A stretch of 64,000 bases of DNA from Pelecanus crispus (Eukaryota > Chordata > Aves > Pelecaniformes > Pelecanidae), in assembly GCF_030463565.1 (NCBI RefSeq), contig NC_134644.1, forward strand, positions 155,354,191 through 155,418,190, in the 5' to 3' direction. Each line of letters begins with the position of its first letter. The stretch's first letter is position 1. Below, piece by piece: positions 37,601 to 51,299 of this stretch. The position numbers were made by a program, and so were the translations under genes. The notes beneath the pieces are model-generated. The model was not told where the DNA came from, searched no databases, and was given only the letters and a program-made list of their open reading frames with translations.

Positions 37601-40600
37601 CCTGAACCTCATCCAGCACCTCAGACTCACTATTGATTTTTGTGGAGCAGGATCCAGGCCTTCCTTCCCTGCATCCCACAGGTGGCATGCTGAGGACTGA
37701 CCAGCATGTGGCAGCAGGCTGTGTTTCTCGAGGGTGGACAGCCTTTCAGATCTTTCTCCATGACCACCCGTGGTGGCAATGGGCCTGCACACACAGATGG
37801 GGTGAGCAGGGGGGACAGAAACAGACCCCAGAACCTGATCTGGGAGGTCTTGCTGGCTTTGTTCTGCACAGCGAGCTGTCAGGCAGATGCTCTCTTCCTT
37901 GGTTCACCCACAGCCTGGTCTCCTCCTTCCAGTGCGGCTGTCAAGACCCACTCCCAAGCCCAAGCTGGCCTTTCTTTTTTTCCCCAGTTTCTTTATTTTC
38001 TGGCTTATGTGGCTTTCTTAACTCTCCTGGCTCTCTAAAAAATGGCCATCAGCTGCATTTCCTTCCCTGCTGCTTATCCCCCACATCTTTTCCTCTCAGA
38101 TTTTCTTGGCCATTATTTATCATCCCCTTCTGCTGCTGATTCAAAGGCTTCCACCAACGACAGCGAGGATCCCCCTGAACAGCCAGGCTGTCTCTTAAAG
38201 CTGCCTTAGTGACTGATGTCAGACTGGCAGTGTCTGTGGGTGAGCCAGGTCACAGGGGTGGGTGCTGCTGGGCTGCACCTCTGGGACAGCTGGGCACCAT
38301 GCTGGGCACCCCAGCACACCCCTGGGGCTGCACGCTGCCAGCCGTGCCTGTACAGGTGCTCTGCCAGTGATTTATGGGATGATGCTGCTCAGCCAGGTCT
38401 GTAGGCACAGGATTAACATTTCTTTCAGACTACAGCAGCCATTACCCATGTCCTCACTCACTGTTTCTTGTTTCCTCCTTCCCTGTTTTATTCCACTCCC
38501 ATTTTTCTCCCTGTCCTCAGGAACAGTACTGACCCTTTTAGACTCCATGTGTGAAGTAAGAAACTGCAGTGTGAAGCATCTCTTCTGTGTTATGTCATAT
38601 GTTCTGAACCTGTTCTTGATGGTTGCTTTTTCTCAGTAAAGCCATTTATTCTCCCATGTTACTGGCAAATAACAGAAACAGCTGTTTATATCCCCTCATG
38701 ACCTATGCAAGTACAAAGCAGCATCAGAGAGACAATGTCTATGGTTCCCTGTTATGACTCTGTTGGTATTTATGGAGAGTTGATTTTAGCCTGGGGTGCT
38801 AACATAGATTTTTCTAGTAACAACTCATTAGTAACACATGACAACTGAGTCTGGCAGTTCCCCTTGTAGATATAACCAAAAGATAACAAGAGACAAATGA
38901 GGAGCAGCTCCACTGTACTCTTAAATCCACATATAAAATCACTGGAATGGCTACTAGGGACTGCAGTACTGCTCATTTGTTTCAGTGACTGAGCTCTCGA
39001 TCATGCAGCCCTACTTCACTTTCTGTCCAATTTAAAATGTTTTATTGCCTTGTACTTATCTTCTGTGTTGATAGGTTAAGAGGAAGCTACATCTGAGCCA
39101 CCAACACCCCACTGTGCTACTGATGACTTTGAATAAAAAAGGTAGAGCACTATAATCAGCTAAACCTCCACAGGGGGTGATACTAGGCTGAAGTCAACTC
39201 AGCAGGTATTTTTTGCCTACTGTTTTCACTGTCTTGAGCTTTGCAACTGAATGGGTAACAACCCCATGTGCCTGTTCCAGCTTCGACCATGTCACATGGG
39301 GAGCAACATGACAGACTTCTCCCTGCCCTGCTCCGTCCTGCCATGCTGAGAGCAGCCGGAGCAGAGGAAGCAGGCCTCCAGTTTGATGCGCACTGCTGTG
39401 AACCTGTCTTTGACAATATAGCCTATGATTGTCCCTGTTAAGATGGCTATGAAAAATGTCCACAAAATGTAACAGACCGTCAGAGCTAAGAGCAAGGGGG
39501 AAAACTACAGGGAAGGGTGTGTGTTGTATCATACACAGTCATAGAGGAGTTTATGGAAGAAGAAGGTTGAGAGGGGGGAGCAGAGGGAAAGAGCTGTGTA
39601 TGCTAGAATATTGTCTTTCAAACCATGCTATCCATTAACAACAGCATGTTTTTACAGTCTGGTAAAATAATGCGTCAACTCTTAATTATTAATTCCATAA
39701 TAATGCAGATAAATACATCGAATACATCTGAAAAATGTGGTCTTGCATATTTCCTAATGAAGATGTTTACTTTGGTTAAAGGATATTGATATAGCTGTGG
39801 TGTTACACAGTGAATTAAAGCTATTTTCAGATGTTAGCTACATAGTCACTGCTCATTCACAATATAATTATAACAGAAATGAATGAAAGTCAAAAGGAAC
39901 AAACTTACCACTTTTTGCACCTCTACATCCTAAGCAATAGAACTATAAAAGACAAGAAAATCAAATCTCCAGGAAGGAAACAACATTTGTTCAGCTTTAT
40001 CTCACAGGATTACTGCTTGAGTAGATTTTATTTGATTCAGACCTATTTGCTTGTCTCTAACTAATAACATAAGTTATTTGTTCCTCTGATTGTCTGTTAT
40101 CACTGTGGTTTTTTTAATTAGCTGTTTCACATGGATAAGTCACTGCATTGTCCTTAAGATTGCATGTTTCATTGTATTTATCAAACCTACACTTACAAAC
40201 TCAAGTGAGCAGTTCTCTGAACCACAGAAATAAAGTAGCTGGTTCTTTGCAGAAATGCATCTTTTAGTTAAATTCTCTGGTGTCTAACAAGGCACAAACT
40301 CTGATCCAAGTTTCTTCCCTATGTAATGGTATGTATAATGGCTCTCTCCCACGTGGGTTTTCTGATATCCTTGTTCAAAACTTACTCCGTTCCAGGTGCA
40401 TCTGTTATCTCAGGCTTCTGTCTTATGTGCCTGCTTTTTTAAATATTTGTCAGCCTTAATGTATCTGAGACAGATAACTTTTCTGTCAAATGTATCTGAA
40501 GGTTGTTAAAGCTTCTAAGAATTATTTAGGTTGGACAAGCAGATGAAGAGACACAAGCTTCACTCCTTTCTCATACGAGAATAAAAATCAGTGGGCTAGG

Positions 40601-43600
40601 TTCTAAACTGGTCTAATTTGGTACAGGCCCAAGAGAAGGCAAAATAAAGCATCATACTGTCATTTCTTGCTGCTTTTGCCATGGACTTACCCTAATTCTG
40701 GCAACAACCACTCTCTGGCTCTGCTCTATTGCATTTCCAAACCTACTGTTTGTTCTGCCTATTAAATATAGATGAGTAAGTGATTTTGTGATTCACTGTT
40801 TGTGTTAAAGAACAAACACACTCAGAGAGATTAACTGAAAGTGAAATCAAAATGCGTTTTCAAAACTTCTATGAAGCTCAGAGTTATGAAGAAATAGATT
40901 TACATTCTCAGTGATGGAACATGACTCTTTTTTCGTTTATTAGAAATACTTTAACATTTTGAAATGACAAAACAAAAAACTGCTGGTCCTTTTCTTCCCG
41001 ACAAAAGTACTTTACTAGGACTAAAACAAATTTGAAAGTTGTTTCAGTTATCCTGGTTGTATTTGTTTCTACAAAACCCATTGTTAGATATCTCTTCACT
41101 CAGCTATAGCAGTAGCTCTGTGCCCTTCCAGCTATGCCCCCATCATTACCCAGCATCACGTGCAAGAAGTCATGGTATAAAACTGTTTTTCATTGCCTTT
41201 ATATAATAGACCACACAACATGAAGCCAAGGATGTAAAACAGCATATTGTTTTCATATGCTTATACTAACGGCTTTAGGTCTGCTCCAAGTTGTAGCTGA
41301 ACAACGAGCCACCCACAACCGACCATCTCAGGTGACTGCCAGAAGTCTTTTCAGCAGGTATTTTACCACGCTGTAGTAAAGACACCACTGGGATCACAAA
41401 CTCCCATCTTCCTCATGGGTCTCTTCTACAGCATTTACAGCAATCAACAGCAAATAGCTGGGCACACCTGGTTAGTCAGACACCAGATGCTTACATGTTT
41501 TTTGGCATAACTCACTTTTTCACTGCTATTTAGGAAGAAGTTACCAAGCTTTACATCAGTTAGGGATCTGGCCCCATAAACCTCAAACCAATTGGATGAT
41601 CTCCTCCATACTTGGGCAGCTTGGTGGTCTGTGCTTCATCTAGACCCAGCCTGCTGCCACACCAGCTGAGAGCTTTTCTCTCAGATGCTCTTTTCTAGCA
41701 CCTTTTTCTAAGATTTTACTGAGCTATTTATTGAGCAAGGAATAAAGTGCTTAGCTGTCAATTGCTTTGCAAGATCAAATGAGTCAACCTCCTTCCCAAC
41801 TACCAGATTAGCATTTTGAACCTGCTGAGCATCTCATTATGGATGTAGCAAACTGCCTGTTGGTAATCAAGGTACTCAGGTGAGATGAGTAATTTTCACA
41901 GCAAGGAAGAATTTGCATTAAACTTTATCAAAATATAGTATCTTAATGAGTGACTTAATATCCTTGTGTTGCATTTCTTCCGAGCATGAGGAGCTGGTAG
42001 TGGGCTGAATTACGATGAGTCTTTCTACTACAAAGTTAAATGAATGTCCTGAAATTCTGACTGATCATTCATTATTTTATCTTCTAGAATAGATGACAAG
42101 CGACTACATTCTTTATGGCAAAACTCTATGCAGAGTCATGGTAGAATTAATATTTATTTTCCTGACTTGAGGTTCTCTAGAGACACAAAGCAGATGACAG
42201 AAAATTGGTTTTACATAGACACTAGGAAGTTCTGACCTTGAAGTAAAACTATGGGATCTGTGAGATCTAAAACTCATAACCACCAAAGACAAGATTTCTG
42301 CTTTGATCTTTCAGGCAGTTACTATATCTTTTTTTTGTTTTGGATTTCTTTTATAGGCAATTAATTTTAATGCCTATAATATACATGTGTGCTCATAGAA
42401 TCTAAACCTTATAGAATGAGATTCCAGTGTAATTATAAAATACTTAGATTTTTACTAAGAATTTGGGAGTATAGTCTACTTTTTACTCATAATCACAAAA
42501 GGCTTTCCATTGTATTTTTCAAAATATGGGCAACAATTTTTATCCAAAGTACATATATGTAATAAAGCAGACTTTGACAGTATATTTTTTCTTCTTTGAA
42601 ATTATGTATTATCAAATAGCATTAATAAATCTTGTTGTAAGGATGAAAATACATAATATAAGCTAGAAGAAAGCCAAGTTTCTGCAGTGTTACTTTGGGA
42701 TGAAAGCTCAAGAAAACCCACATGGGAGAAGCAGAGGCTTCTTGTTTTCTGTGATGCTGACAGCTCCCTTAGAGGAGAAAGTCCAGAAGCTGACTCCAAT
42801 CCTAGATGTTCCCATTCCTTCCCCTGTGAATTCCCTGCACCACTCCAGCATTTTCCCAAGGTCACATTCATTTCAGACATGGGACAAAATTTTAAATACA
42901 ATTTTACAAACCTTTTTACTTTTAAAAGTGAAGTGGCCTATATTCGGGGCAGGGGGGAATTGAGTTAACACTATTATAAAATCTCAGCACTTCAGGGAAG
43001 TTTTTAAAGGGTGAAACAAAAGCCAAAGTTTTCTTTATTACATACAAACTGCCTTCTAAAACAGTTAGCTTACTCACCTTTCTACCTGCAAGAACTGATA
43101 AAGAGTATTACACAAAAACCAACACATAATGAGATGCTCTATACAAGGCATCTGCTTCTAGGGATACAACAAGGAAAGACTTTCAAGAAAAAAATCTGCA
43201 TCATTACTAATCAATGTCATTGACCTTGGAGTAATTCAGCATAAATAAACTTTTAAAATTCATAGGTTAGGTCATTCAGCTGGGGTACAAAAACAATGGT
43301 GCATGAGTACATTCAGTTAGTCACAAGGAGCACAAACTGTGCATGGCTTGGCATGGCTGTCTATCATCTACAGCCTTTTCAATTCATGTCATCTTTTTGG
43401 TTCTTACATGTTGAAGTTGTATTTAACAGAAGCTCAGTGTTGGGAGGTCCTCTTCTGAAGCTCACTGAAGTGCAATGGAAGCTTTCTTGTAATTCAGCCT
43501 CTTCCTAAGGATGCATGGTCTAGGACAGGACACAGTAGTTAGTCTTGTTTCAACAGCAGCTTTTGTTTGGAAAGCAGTTTCAGAAGCTCCCCATGCTACT

Positions 43601-43604
43601 ATGC
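34641..43604. other. 9 kb of unique intergenic DNA
   Basis: A GC-richer island lies at about 37480-38420 with several overlapping open frames on both strands, none recognisable. The one candidate exon (39292-39504, minus) is listed separately. The remainder is AT-rich and featureless by eye. Confidence 0.55.
39292..39504 (-). CDS. Candidate exon of a small single-pass membrane protein (uncertain)
   Basis: I do not recognise this. On the minus strand an acceptor-like CCCTTCCCTGTAG ends at 39505, and the frame then runs 70 codons to a TGA at 39292-39294. It begins with a strongly hydrophobic stretch of about 27 residues (ending FFIAILTGTIIGYIV), followed by a basic KDRFTAVRIK segment and a cysteine-rich ACFLCSGC. 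That order suggests a membrane anchor with a cytosolic tail. A minus-strand AATAAA lies at 39041-39046, about 250 bp downstream. Against it: there is no ATG in this frame, so an upstream exon is required, and an overlapping 112-codon ATG frame exists at 39194-39532. No partner exon was found. Confidence 0.22.
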   Translation of the reverse strand, partial: FSPLLLALTVCYILWTFFIAILTGTIIGYIVKDRFTAVRIKLEACFLCSGCSQHGRTEQGREKSVMLLPM

Positions 43605-43808
43605 AAAATTTAGGTTGGATACAAACCTTAAAGGGTAGTCAAGCATTGGAACAGGCTGTCCAGAGAGGTGGTGGAGTCACCATCCATGGAAATGTTCAAA
43701 AAACAGGTAGGCATGGCACTTTGGGACATGGTTTAGTGGGCATGGTGGTGTTGGGTTGATGATTGGACTCATGATCTTAGAGGTCCTTTCCAATCTTAAT
43801 GATTCCTG
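43605..43808 (+). mobile_element. CR1 LINE 3' fragment (old)
   Basis: Plus-strand CR1 tail: AAGCATTGGAACAGGCTG, AGAGAGGTGGTGGAGTCACC, a GGGTTGATGATTGGACT block and a degenerate terminal repeat (CTTAATGATTCCTGG). About 200 bp, diverged, with no coding capacity. Confidence 0.85.
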
Positions 43809-43867
43809 GTTTTTACTTTCATTATAAATAATCCAGCCACCAAGCCAGGAAACATGAAAATGCTATT

Positions 43868-43977
43868 CTACCCTTAACTGGTTTAGTGTTGGACTTGGTA
43901 ATGTTAGGTTAATGGTTGGACTGGATGATCTTAAAGGTCTTTTCCAACCTAGATGATTCTATGATTCTATGATTCTT
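43868..43977 (+). mobile_element. CR1 LINE 3' terminus, same subfamily as copy B
   Basis: Contains the CR1 3' UTR ending in GATTCTATGATTCTATGATTC. In reverse complement it matches the 3' UTR of copy B at 4780-4870 nearly base for base (blocks such as CCATTAACCTAACATTACCA), so the two are from one subfamily. Only about 110 bp remains. Confidence 0.85.
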
Positions 43978-44445
43978 AGAGGTCACACAATACAACCTCC
44001 TTCTGAAAAGCAGTCTGCCTTCAGAATTAGATCTAGTCACCTGGGGGCCCAGCTGAGTTTTGCAGCTCTCCAAGGATGGAGGTGTCAGCCTTTCTCCAGG
44101 TTCCATCCCCATCCTCAGCCTCTCCCCGGGTGAGCAATTTTTTCCTGTGTTCAGCTGGACTTTCCCGTGCTGCAAGCTGTGGCTTTTGCTTACTGTCCTT
44201 GTCTTGCATTTCCCTGAGAGCTGCCTGCCTCTGCCTTCTCCATAACACCTGCCATTATGGGTAAGAAGGCTCCAGCTAGTTCCCTGCATCAGCCCTCTCT
44301 TCTCCAGGCTGAGCAAGCTCCCTTCCTTCAGCCTCGTCCCATACCCCATGTGCAGCTGTCTGCAAATCATCTTAGTGATTTTCTGCTGGACATCCTTCAG
44401 CTTATCAGCACCTCTCTTGTAGTGGAGGCTCAAAACAGGACACGG
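43978..44445 (-). mobile_element. Divergent CR1 LINE 3' fragment
   Basis: The minus-strand frame at 43909-44433 has a recognisable but diverged ORF2 tail (KRGADKLKDVQQKITKMICR, then LKEGSLLSLEKRGL). The antisense 3' end is at 43978, touching the 3' end of the plus-strand fragment before it. It appears to belong to an older CR1 subfamily than the others here. Confidence 0.75.
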
Positions 44446-47400
44446 TATTTCTCATATGGCCACGTGGGCGCTAAGGAGAGGGAAATAACTTTGCCTTCAC
44501 TTGCTACCTACAAGCTTGTTAGTACCCAGCTCAGTACTCAGTACCCCCATGTAGGAGACCTTAGGGATAAAGTACTGCTCCCATTTGTTTGCACCATTTC
44601 TGTGTGCAAGATTTATATAGAAAACAGAGAAAAATCATAAAATAGACCAGAGTTTTCACACATGGTTTGCAAACTGTGCATAAATGTACTGGACTGTTCC
44701 TTCCAATTCAGCTGTAAAAAATACTGGGCCTCTGTCTTTAGGTATCTGTGTTTAGGACAAAAGGGTTGGTGACATACCCAGAAATTTTGGACTCACCTGT
44801 TGTTCAAGAGGAATCTCAAATATTTGACTAATTTTGGATAATGCTAACCCAATTGCTTAGCTACTTTCTGTGCTCAAGTATAGTTTTAGTAAATTGACTC
44901 ATCCTTTTCTCTTCAGCACTTGCCATAATGACTTCAAACACTTCCCTAATCAGGTATAACAATTATTAGCTTGCAGCCAAGCCATGATTGCTGACTCGGT
45001 GCTTCAATCCATACCACATCCCTTGCATCCCTGGGCCAGTTATGTATCTGCTCTATGCCCATCAAGCAGCTAGGATCAACCCAAGAAATTATTGCAGTGA
45101 TGTACATTTAGAATAAATCATCCCAAGAATCACTGATATTCTCTCCTGGTTAACACAGTGGCTTGGGGATCAGTAAATCCTTCATCCTAAGCCTAGATGT
45201 TCCAGCTGACTTCTACTGTGGGCTGAGTGTGGACACCTGATCTTCTTGTTTCTCTCCCCAGGGAGGCGTAAGGATGAGCTATCACCTGTATAACTTTCTA
45301 AAGATAAAATGCTCCGTAAGGCATTTGCCACACCATTACACCTTACGGCTGCTGTGAGAAGTGCCACTGGCTCTTGAGCTCAGGCAGAACATGGAGACAG
45401 GAATGGTGTACTGGGGCAGAATCCTTTGAGCTTCCCTCCAAATAAGGAGCTTCGGTATGATGCCTGGAAATGCCTTGAAAATGCTCACTGGCAAACACAC
45501 AGAAAGAGAGGAGAGAGATAAATAAATAGTCACCTAATTCTTGGTTGTTTCTTTCAATCCCCTTTCTGATGTGTCTAACACAAGTCTTCCAGGTTCTCTC
45601 CCAATTGCTCTGTGTTTCTCTCTTAAAATTCAGGTTTGCAGCCTTTTGTTTTTCTTCAGTGATGTTCTCTCTGTACCATCTTATCACTGGTTTTCTCCTT
45701 CAACCCCTTTGGTGTTTTTCTTCTACCATAAGCCTTTGTGTTGCACTGCTGACAACATAAACTGAAAAAGAACCCCTTAAAACTTTTTTCTCTGTTTGCT
45801 TCAAAACTGACAAGTGTTTTCTTCTTTATTTTTCCTTCTGGGACTTTTTGTTATCAAATGCATGCGTCTTTAGTGTCTATTTTGTCTTTTCTCCTCTTTT
45901 CTTAAAATGTGTGAGTTAAAACTTAAAACCACCCTGTAGTTATTCATTGTCTCTTTGTACAAGGGGGGCAGGTACTGTCAGTTTTCCTGCTCTGTATCCT
46001 CATTCTCAGGTGCATGTGAGTACATAGGAAGGAACATAGAACTTAATTTTACAAGCAGATAAGGTATTATTTAAAACATAATCATTATGATATATCTGCT
46101 TGGGTCTTGAAAAGGTAATCCAACTACACCATGCATATACAGAGTTTACTGATTTCTAAAGGAACCATTAGAGTTCCTAAAAGCAGCTGCTTATCTATAT
46201 GACAATGAGCTCTGAGTACATGTTCTGTTGAGTTTAAATTTCTTCAATGGCTGCTAACCTCATCTCAGTTGTAATAAAAGAAATGAGACCCCAAAGAGTA
46301 TGAAACTGCACAATTAGAGTGCTTTGTCTACATTATTTGACATGTGCACATTCTAGACATCATAAGCCGTGCCTTGTTCTTAGTGTGGCACATTATTGTC
46401 CAATTAATCCCTTCAACAAATTGCTTCAGACTGAAAATAGTATTCTTGCATAAAGATGCTTGTCTTGACAGCTGTGCAAAGCATTTATTGAAATGTAGTA
46501 TGAGACAATGCTTCCAATGTAAAAATAGTGAAACTCAAACTAATAAACTTTCTTGCTCTCTTTATACATCATTAAAGTATTAAAGAGAATAACCGCCTGT
46601 ACATTAAATAATTGGAATAATATTTTGCTTGCAGAGGTATCCCTTCATTTTAGTGGTCAATACTATTTTGTAGTGCTCAGGTCAATTGGATGCTAAAGCC
46701 AAAGGTACGGGCATCATTTAGTAGTTCCACAACCATTTTTATCAGCATTCAGTATGCTGATCCTACATAGCTAATAGCTCTTTCAAACACGTGTGGCAAA
46801 TGTGAGTATATTAGTGAAATTCTGGGCATCTTCTTTAGTCTAAAATAGTATTAAACAACTGTTGGAGCTTGCAGCATTTTTTTCCATGTAAAGCAAAACT
46901 GAACACATTTATAGAAATGTTATCAATCAGCTTTAAATTTTTTTTTCTGGTCAAAAGTTATGATCTATACCATACTCAGTATATTAAAGATATCAAAAGG
47001 AAATATTTTCTGTTACATTTTAAAGTATATAATTGATGTCCTTCATAAAATTGATGTCCTGGGGCAGGTATTCTCTTTTTCCTTTTCACTGTCATAAAAT
47101 GACAGTTTCTTTATGTTTCTAGTACTTGTTATTGGGAATCATATCATTTTGGTACCTATTGTCTTTCTTTTCTTTGCAGGTAAGAAACACTTCATAAAAT
47201 GGGAAAACAGTCAGGTTCAGATCCTTAGGCTGTTCAAATGAATATAGACCTATTAAAATCAAATGGTGAATGATCTCTCTGTTTTAAATTTTCTCCCAGA
47301 ACTGAGCGCCCAGTATTCAAGTAAGCGTCACAAGTACCTTTGATTGTTTTGGTGACTGCTTTCTTAGACAGAAAGTCTTTTAATGACCATATTCAGACAA

Positions 47401-50400
47401 GAGGCTTAGGCTGGAAAAGGCACGATAACAAATGTGATCTACAAAAAATCAATTATCCTTGATTATAAACTTTATTTGTAACTTGCATTCAATATCACTG
47501 GGCACAGAGCTTTGCAGGAAAGTCTGGAAAACACTAATCCCTTAAGAGGGTAGTGAAGTTACCATACCATGACTCTTTCTTCTGCTGCTCTTCAGCTGCT
47601 CTGCTTTATATCTTTGCCACTGAAATGTAGATGCCCATCCCACTGTGCTGTGGCAGAACAGAGAGCTCAGTAGAAGCCCTGTGGTCCTTGTCAGAGAGCT
47701 GTCCCACCTTCCCTATTTGAATGCTTTCCAGCTCACTGGGAAAGGGACTGAATTTCTCAAGACTGAAATTCCCAGCATAGGGAACCTCATTTTTTAGAGT
47801 ATATACCCATAATTTTCCAAGGTTGGCAGAGTTTAGGCATTTCTCCTTGCTTTTAACAGTGAGACACAAATGTTATGACTGGACTTTTTACCAGATACCA
47901 GGGACCTTTATCTAGTTACTGGAGCCCTGAGGGTAGTTCAGTCTTTCCTAACCTTTAGCTGAGGATTTTCCAAATCCTGCTGAAGATCTGAGTCTCTGTG
48001 CCCCATGTTTCTTCTTGAAGAAAGCACAAGGCAAATGAACACATTACAGTCATGGAATCAGCAGATTTTAGCAGTACTTCAGTGGAGGTATTCTTCAGTG
48101 ACAGGCAGCAAAATTGTTAGAAAGAAGGATCACTGCCTTGGGTGATGAGATTTATCTCACAGGAAAGGTTTTTGGTCCCCTTACAATCTTTACTCATAAA
48201 AGGTTTTTCCAGGTGCAGATTTGTCCCACAAACCAAGCACTTTCCCACAGGCTCACTACATTAGCACAAAAAGACAGCTATGTGGTGCAGCAGATGTAGG
48301 AGAACAAGTTCTAGTTGATCACAGTTACTACAATATTTAACCATGTCAAATGTAAATCCAAAACACATTTGGAGCTGATCATGCCAGTAGCTAGTTACCA
48401 ACTTTAAAAGCCAGCCTTTCGATGGTACTGAAGTTACGTCACTGGTGGTGACTTTTGCTCCCTACAAACTGCAGCCTCGGAGACATTTGTACAGCAGTAA
48501 GTGCTTCGTGCTCCCTTCAGAGGTGCACACAGAGTAAAGAATTCAAGTTACTTATGATTTTTTATGAACCCTGAGTACAGACAGGTAATAGAGTATGAAA
48601 TTGCTATTTTTGTGGAGCTGTTTTTCAGAACAGAAAAGGCCAGCTGGGGAAGTGATCTGAGTTAGAGAAACAGAATTAAGCATTATTTATAGCTAGTGGG
48701 GTAAAGTGTTTATAGTGATTCATTGTTCCATCTCAGCGTGTGCCTAAACATTATGAGACAGTTTGTTGTGCCTCAAGTGAGCAGAGACACGTTTTAATTG
48801 AGACAAATGGGAAAAAAATTGGACAAGAATATTGTTGGCTAAGTGGTATACAGCACAGGGTGTACCAACATGATGCCTCCTTCTCTCCCTCCTACCCAAA
48901 AGGTTGTACTAACAGAAATGTATTAGCAAAAGTCAGCAAATTTCAAGGGCTTGTTTTTTCACCTGTTGTGGACTTGCTAACTGCATCTGCACTCATTTGT
49001 ACATGTAATGTCAATTGATGCCTGGACCATCAGGTATGTGTATAAGATGGAGTAACAGATACGCAGCAAAAGTTTCACAGTGATCTCTGGTCCATCTGCT
49101 CTCAAAATTTCTCTGGCACATCTGCTGGGCTTGCATGTATTAATGCTGAACTGCTTTTGAAACTAGCCAGTGTATTTTGACGGTTGCATTAACACAACAT
49201 TAACTGGGAGAAAAAACTGATCTTTTACTGATTCCCAGATTCAGTATGTGATCTCTGACTGATGATCATGTTAAAAGGGATAATTTGAGTGTATCAGGCA
49301 ATATGCATCACATGATGTTTGTGCTAAATCCACGAGACCAGATGTTTTAATTACATAGAACATAAATTTATAGTCTTGAAATTCCTCCTGCAATTATTTC
49401 AGATTTTACAGAAACATTGTAGGTTGGGGAAGTACTGTATGGAAGGAAAAGGGAAATGGTCCATAAAGAGTGTTAATCAATACTATCAAAATCCTATGAA
49501 TGCCTCCTGTAGATATACTTCTTCATAGCCATACGGTGACAACTCTATGCTTTTTTCTTTACCAGAATGCAACACTTGGCAAAAAGCCATAAAAAGTGAA
49601 CTACTGGCTGAGACAAGATGGTCTGTCCCATCTCTGATACAGACCAGTAGCAGACGCAGAAGACAGCAGATGCAGAAGAATGAGGCAAGCATCAGATAAT
49701 ACATTTTTTGCGTATCTTCCAGACTTCCCATATTCACTTCAAAGTCATGCAGGCTTTTAAATATTCTCCAGTTTCTCTGCATCCCATGTCCTCAGCCATT
49801 ACTTCTGGCGCTGCAAACACTTAAGTACTCTCAGACGTAAGTGTTCTTCAGTCTCAGTTCCTCAGCCCCAACTCAGACCATCCACATTGCCTACATAACC
49901 TAACAGATTACACAGAAACATGTGGAACAAGACTTCATGGTGGGACGGTGTGACAGAAAGGCATCAGTCACTAATGAAAAAGAAATCAGTCTATGAAGGT
50001 GCTGAAAACTTGAAGTCACTGAGGGTTAAGGGATTTATCCAGGCTGTCAACTAACTCAGTTTCCTGGTTTGAACTGTGGTTCAGCCCCCTGCTGGGTTTG
50101 ATCCCTGTTGAATCCCTGATTACTGACACTAAATCTGTGCTAGTTCACTCCTGGGCCTTCTCCTGGTGTGTTTTATGCTATGTGGTTGAGCATCTTGGGC
50201 TACACCCGCTAAAGCCACATAGCTTTAAAAGCATAGATTGCTAACGGGGAATCTGTCCAGTTTGAAGGATAAAATGCTGTGGAGCATGAAGGGGGCTGGG
50301 AGGAATGTTTTTTCTGACACCCAGGCATCACACTAGCATTGGACTTCTTCCTCGTTCAGCTGTGTCCAGAATAATGGGATCTACAAATGGTATGGAACAG

Positions 50401-51299
50401 AATCTCAATGAGAGCCATGATACAATTCTGTTGATAAACCATTGGTCAAGTAACCAGTAACCTGAATTTTCCCACAAGTCACTGCTAGGCCACTGGCAAT
50501 TAATCTAATTCTTTTCACCCCTGTTTCTTCATCTGTTGAATATGAATAATGATATTTGTTGTACTTCATGAAGTTCTTCAGGGTCTACAGATGAAAAGCA
50601 TCTGATCACAATTGCAGTGTGAACATGCAAATGGAAAAAATGACTGGAAAACTTAACCGGGTGGCTTCAAATCTCTGAAATTGTTTGAGTTTAATTTCCA
50701 GCCCTGATTCAGGTGGTGTCCTCTTTTTCTCACCACCTGTTGTTTCAGTCTATTTAAAATCCTACTTTTGCAAACATTACATAATATGCCTATGCTAATC
50801 CCTCTCTTAACACTAAAATGTTTTGAAATCCAAGTTGCTTTTCCGCAGTTGTGCAATATCTTATTTTTTTTTGAACCCTTCCTGAGCAAAGAGCTAAAAC
50901 AATTGCCAGAAATGGAGAAAAAAAGGGAATTTAAGGCATATTTAATCTTCGACCTTTTAAGACAATAGTATAAGAAGAAACAATGGGTTGAAATGCCACA
51001 ATGGGGAGTTGACAAGGGCTCTTTGACAGAGCCCTGCAGAAGGGTTCACTATGGTTTCTCTCACTGAGGTATTAAAATTGGCAGCAGGTGAGACAGAAAA
51101 GCTTTGCATCCATCTCCAGGTGCAGCTGGGCTCCTGAATACTGCTATTGCATCTGTAGGTCTTTCATCAGTGCATCTCAAAGAAGTTATTTCTACCAGTT
51201 TTTGATTTGTCTGTGGTTTTACACGACCTCCCTGAACAAGGGGGAGTTTATTCAGCCAGAGGAGACTCTTCATTGAGGAGTGGTGGATTAGTAACGCTC
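44446..51299. other. TRHR upstream flank, no gene recognised
   Basis: About 6.9 kb of mostly AT-rich DNA. A back-to-back acceptor/donor motif at 47158-47184 is discussed as a finding. TMEM74, the usual upstream neighbour of TRHR in mammals, is not seen here or elsewhere in the window. Confidence 0.55.

Noticed and set aside
37633-38139. 168-codon plus-strand frame
   Set aside because: Low-complexity Ser/Pro/Phe-rich translation with overlapping frames on both strands and no recognisable domain.
47606-47869. 87-codon minus-strand frame
   Set aside because: Plausible amino-acid composition but no recognised family, no poly(A) or splice support, and close to chance length in this window.
49486-49782. 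98-codon minus-strand frame with a hydrophobic segment
   Set aside because: It starts at an ATG but shows no family motif, and the underlying DNA looks more like decayed non-coding repeat than an exon.
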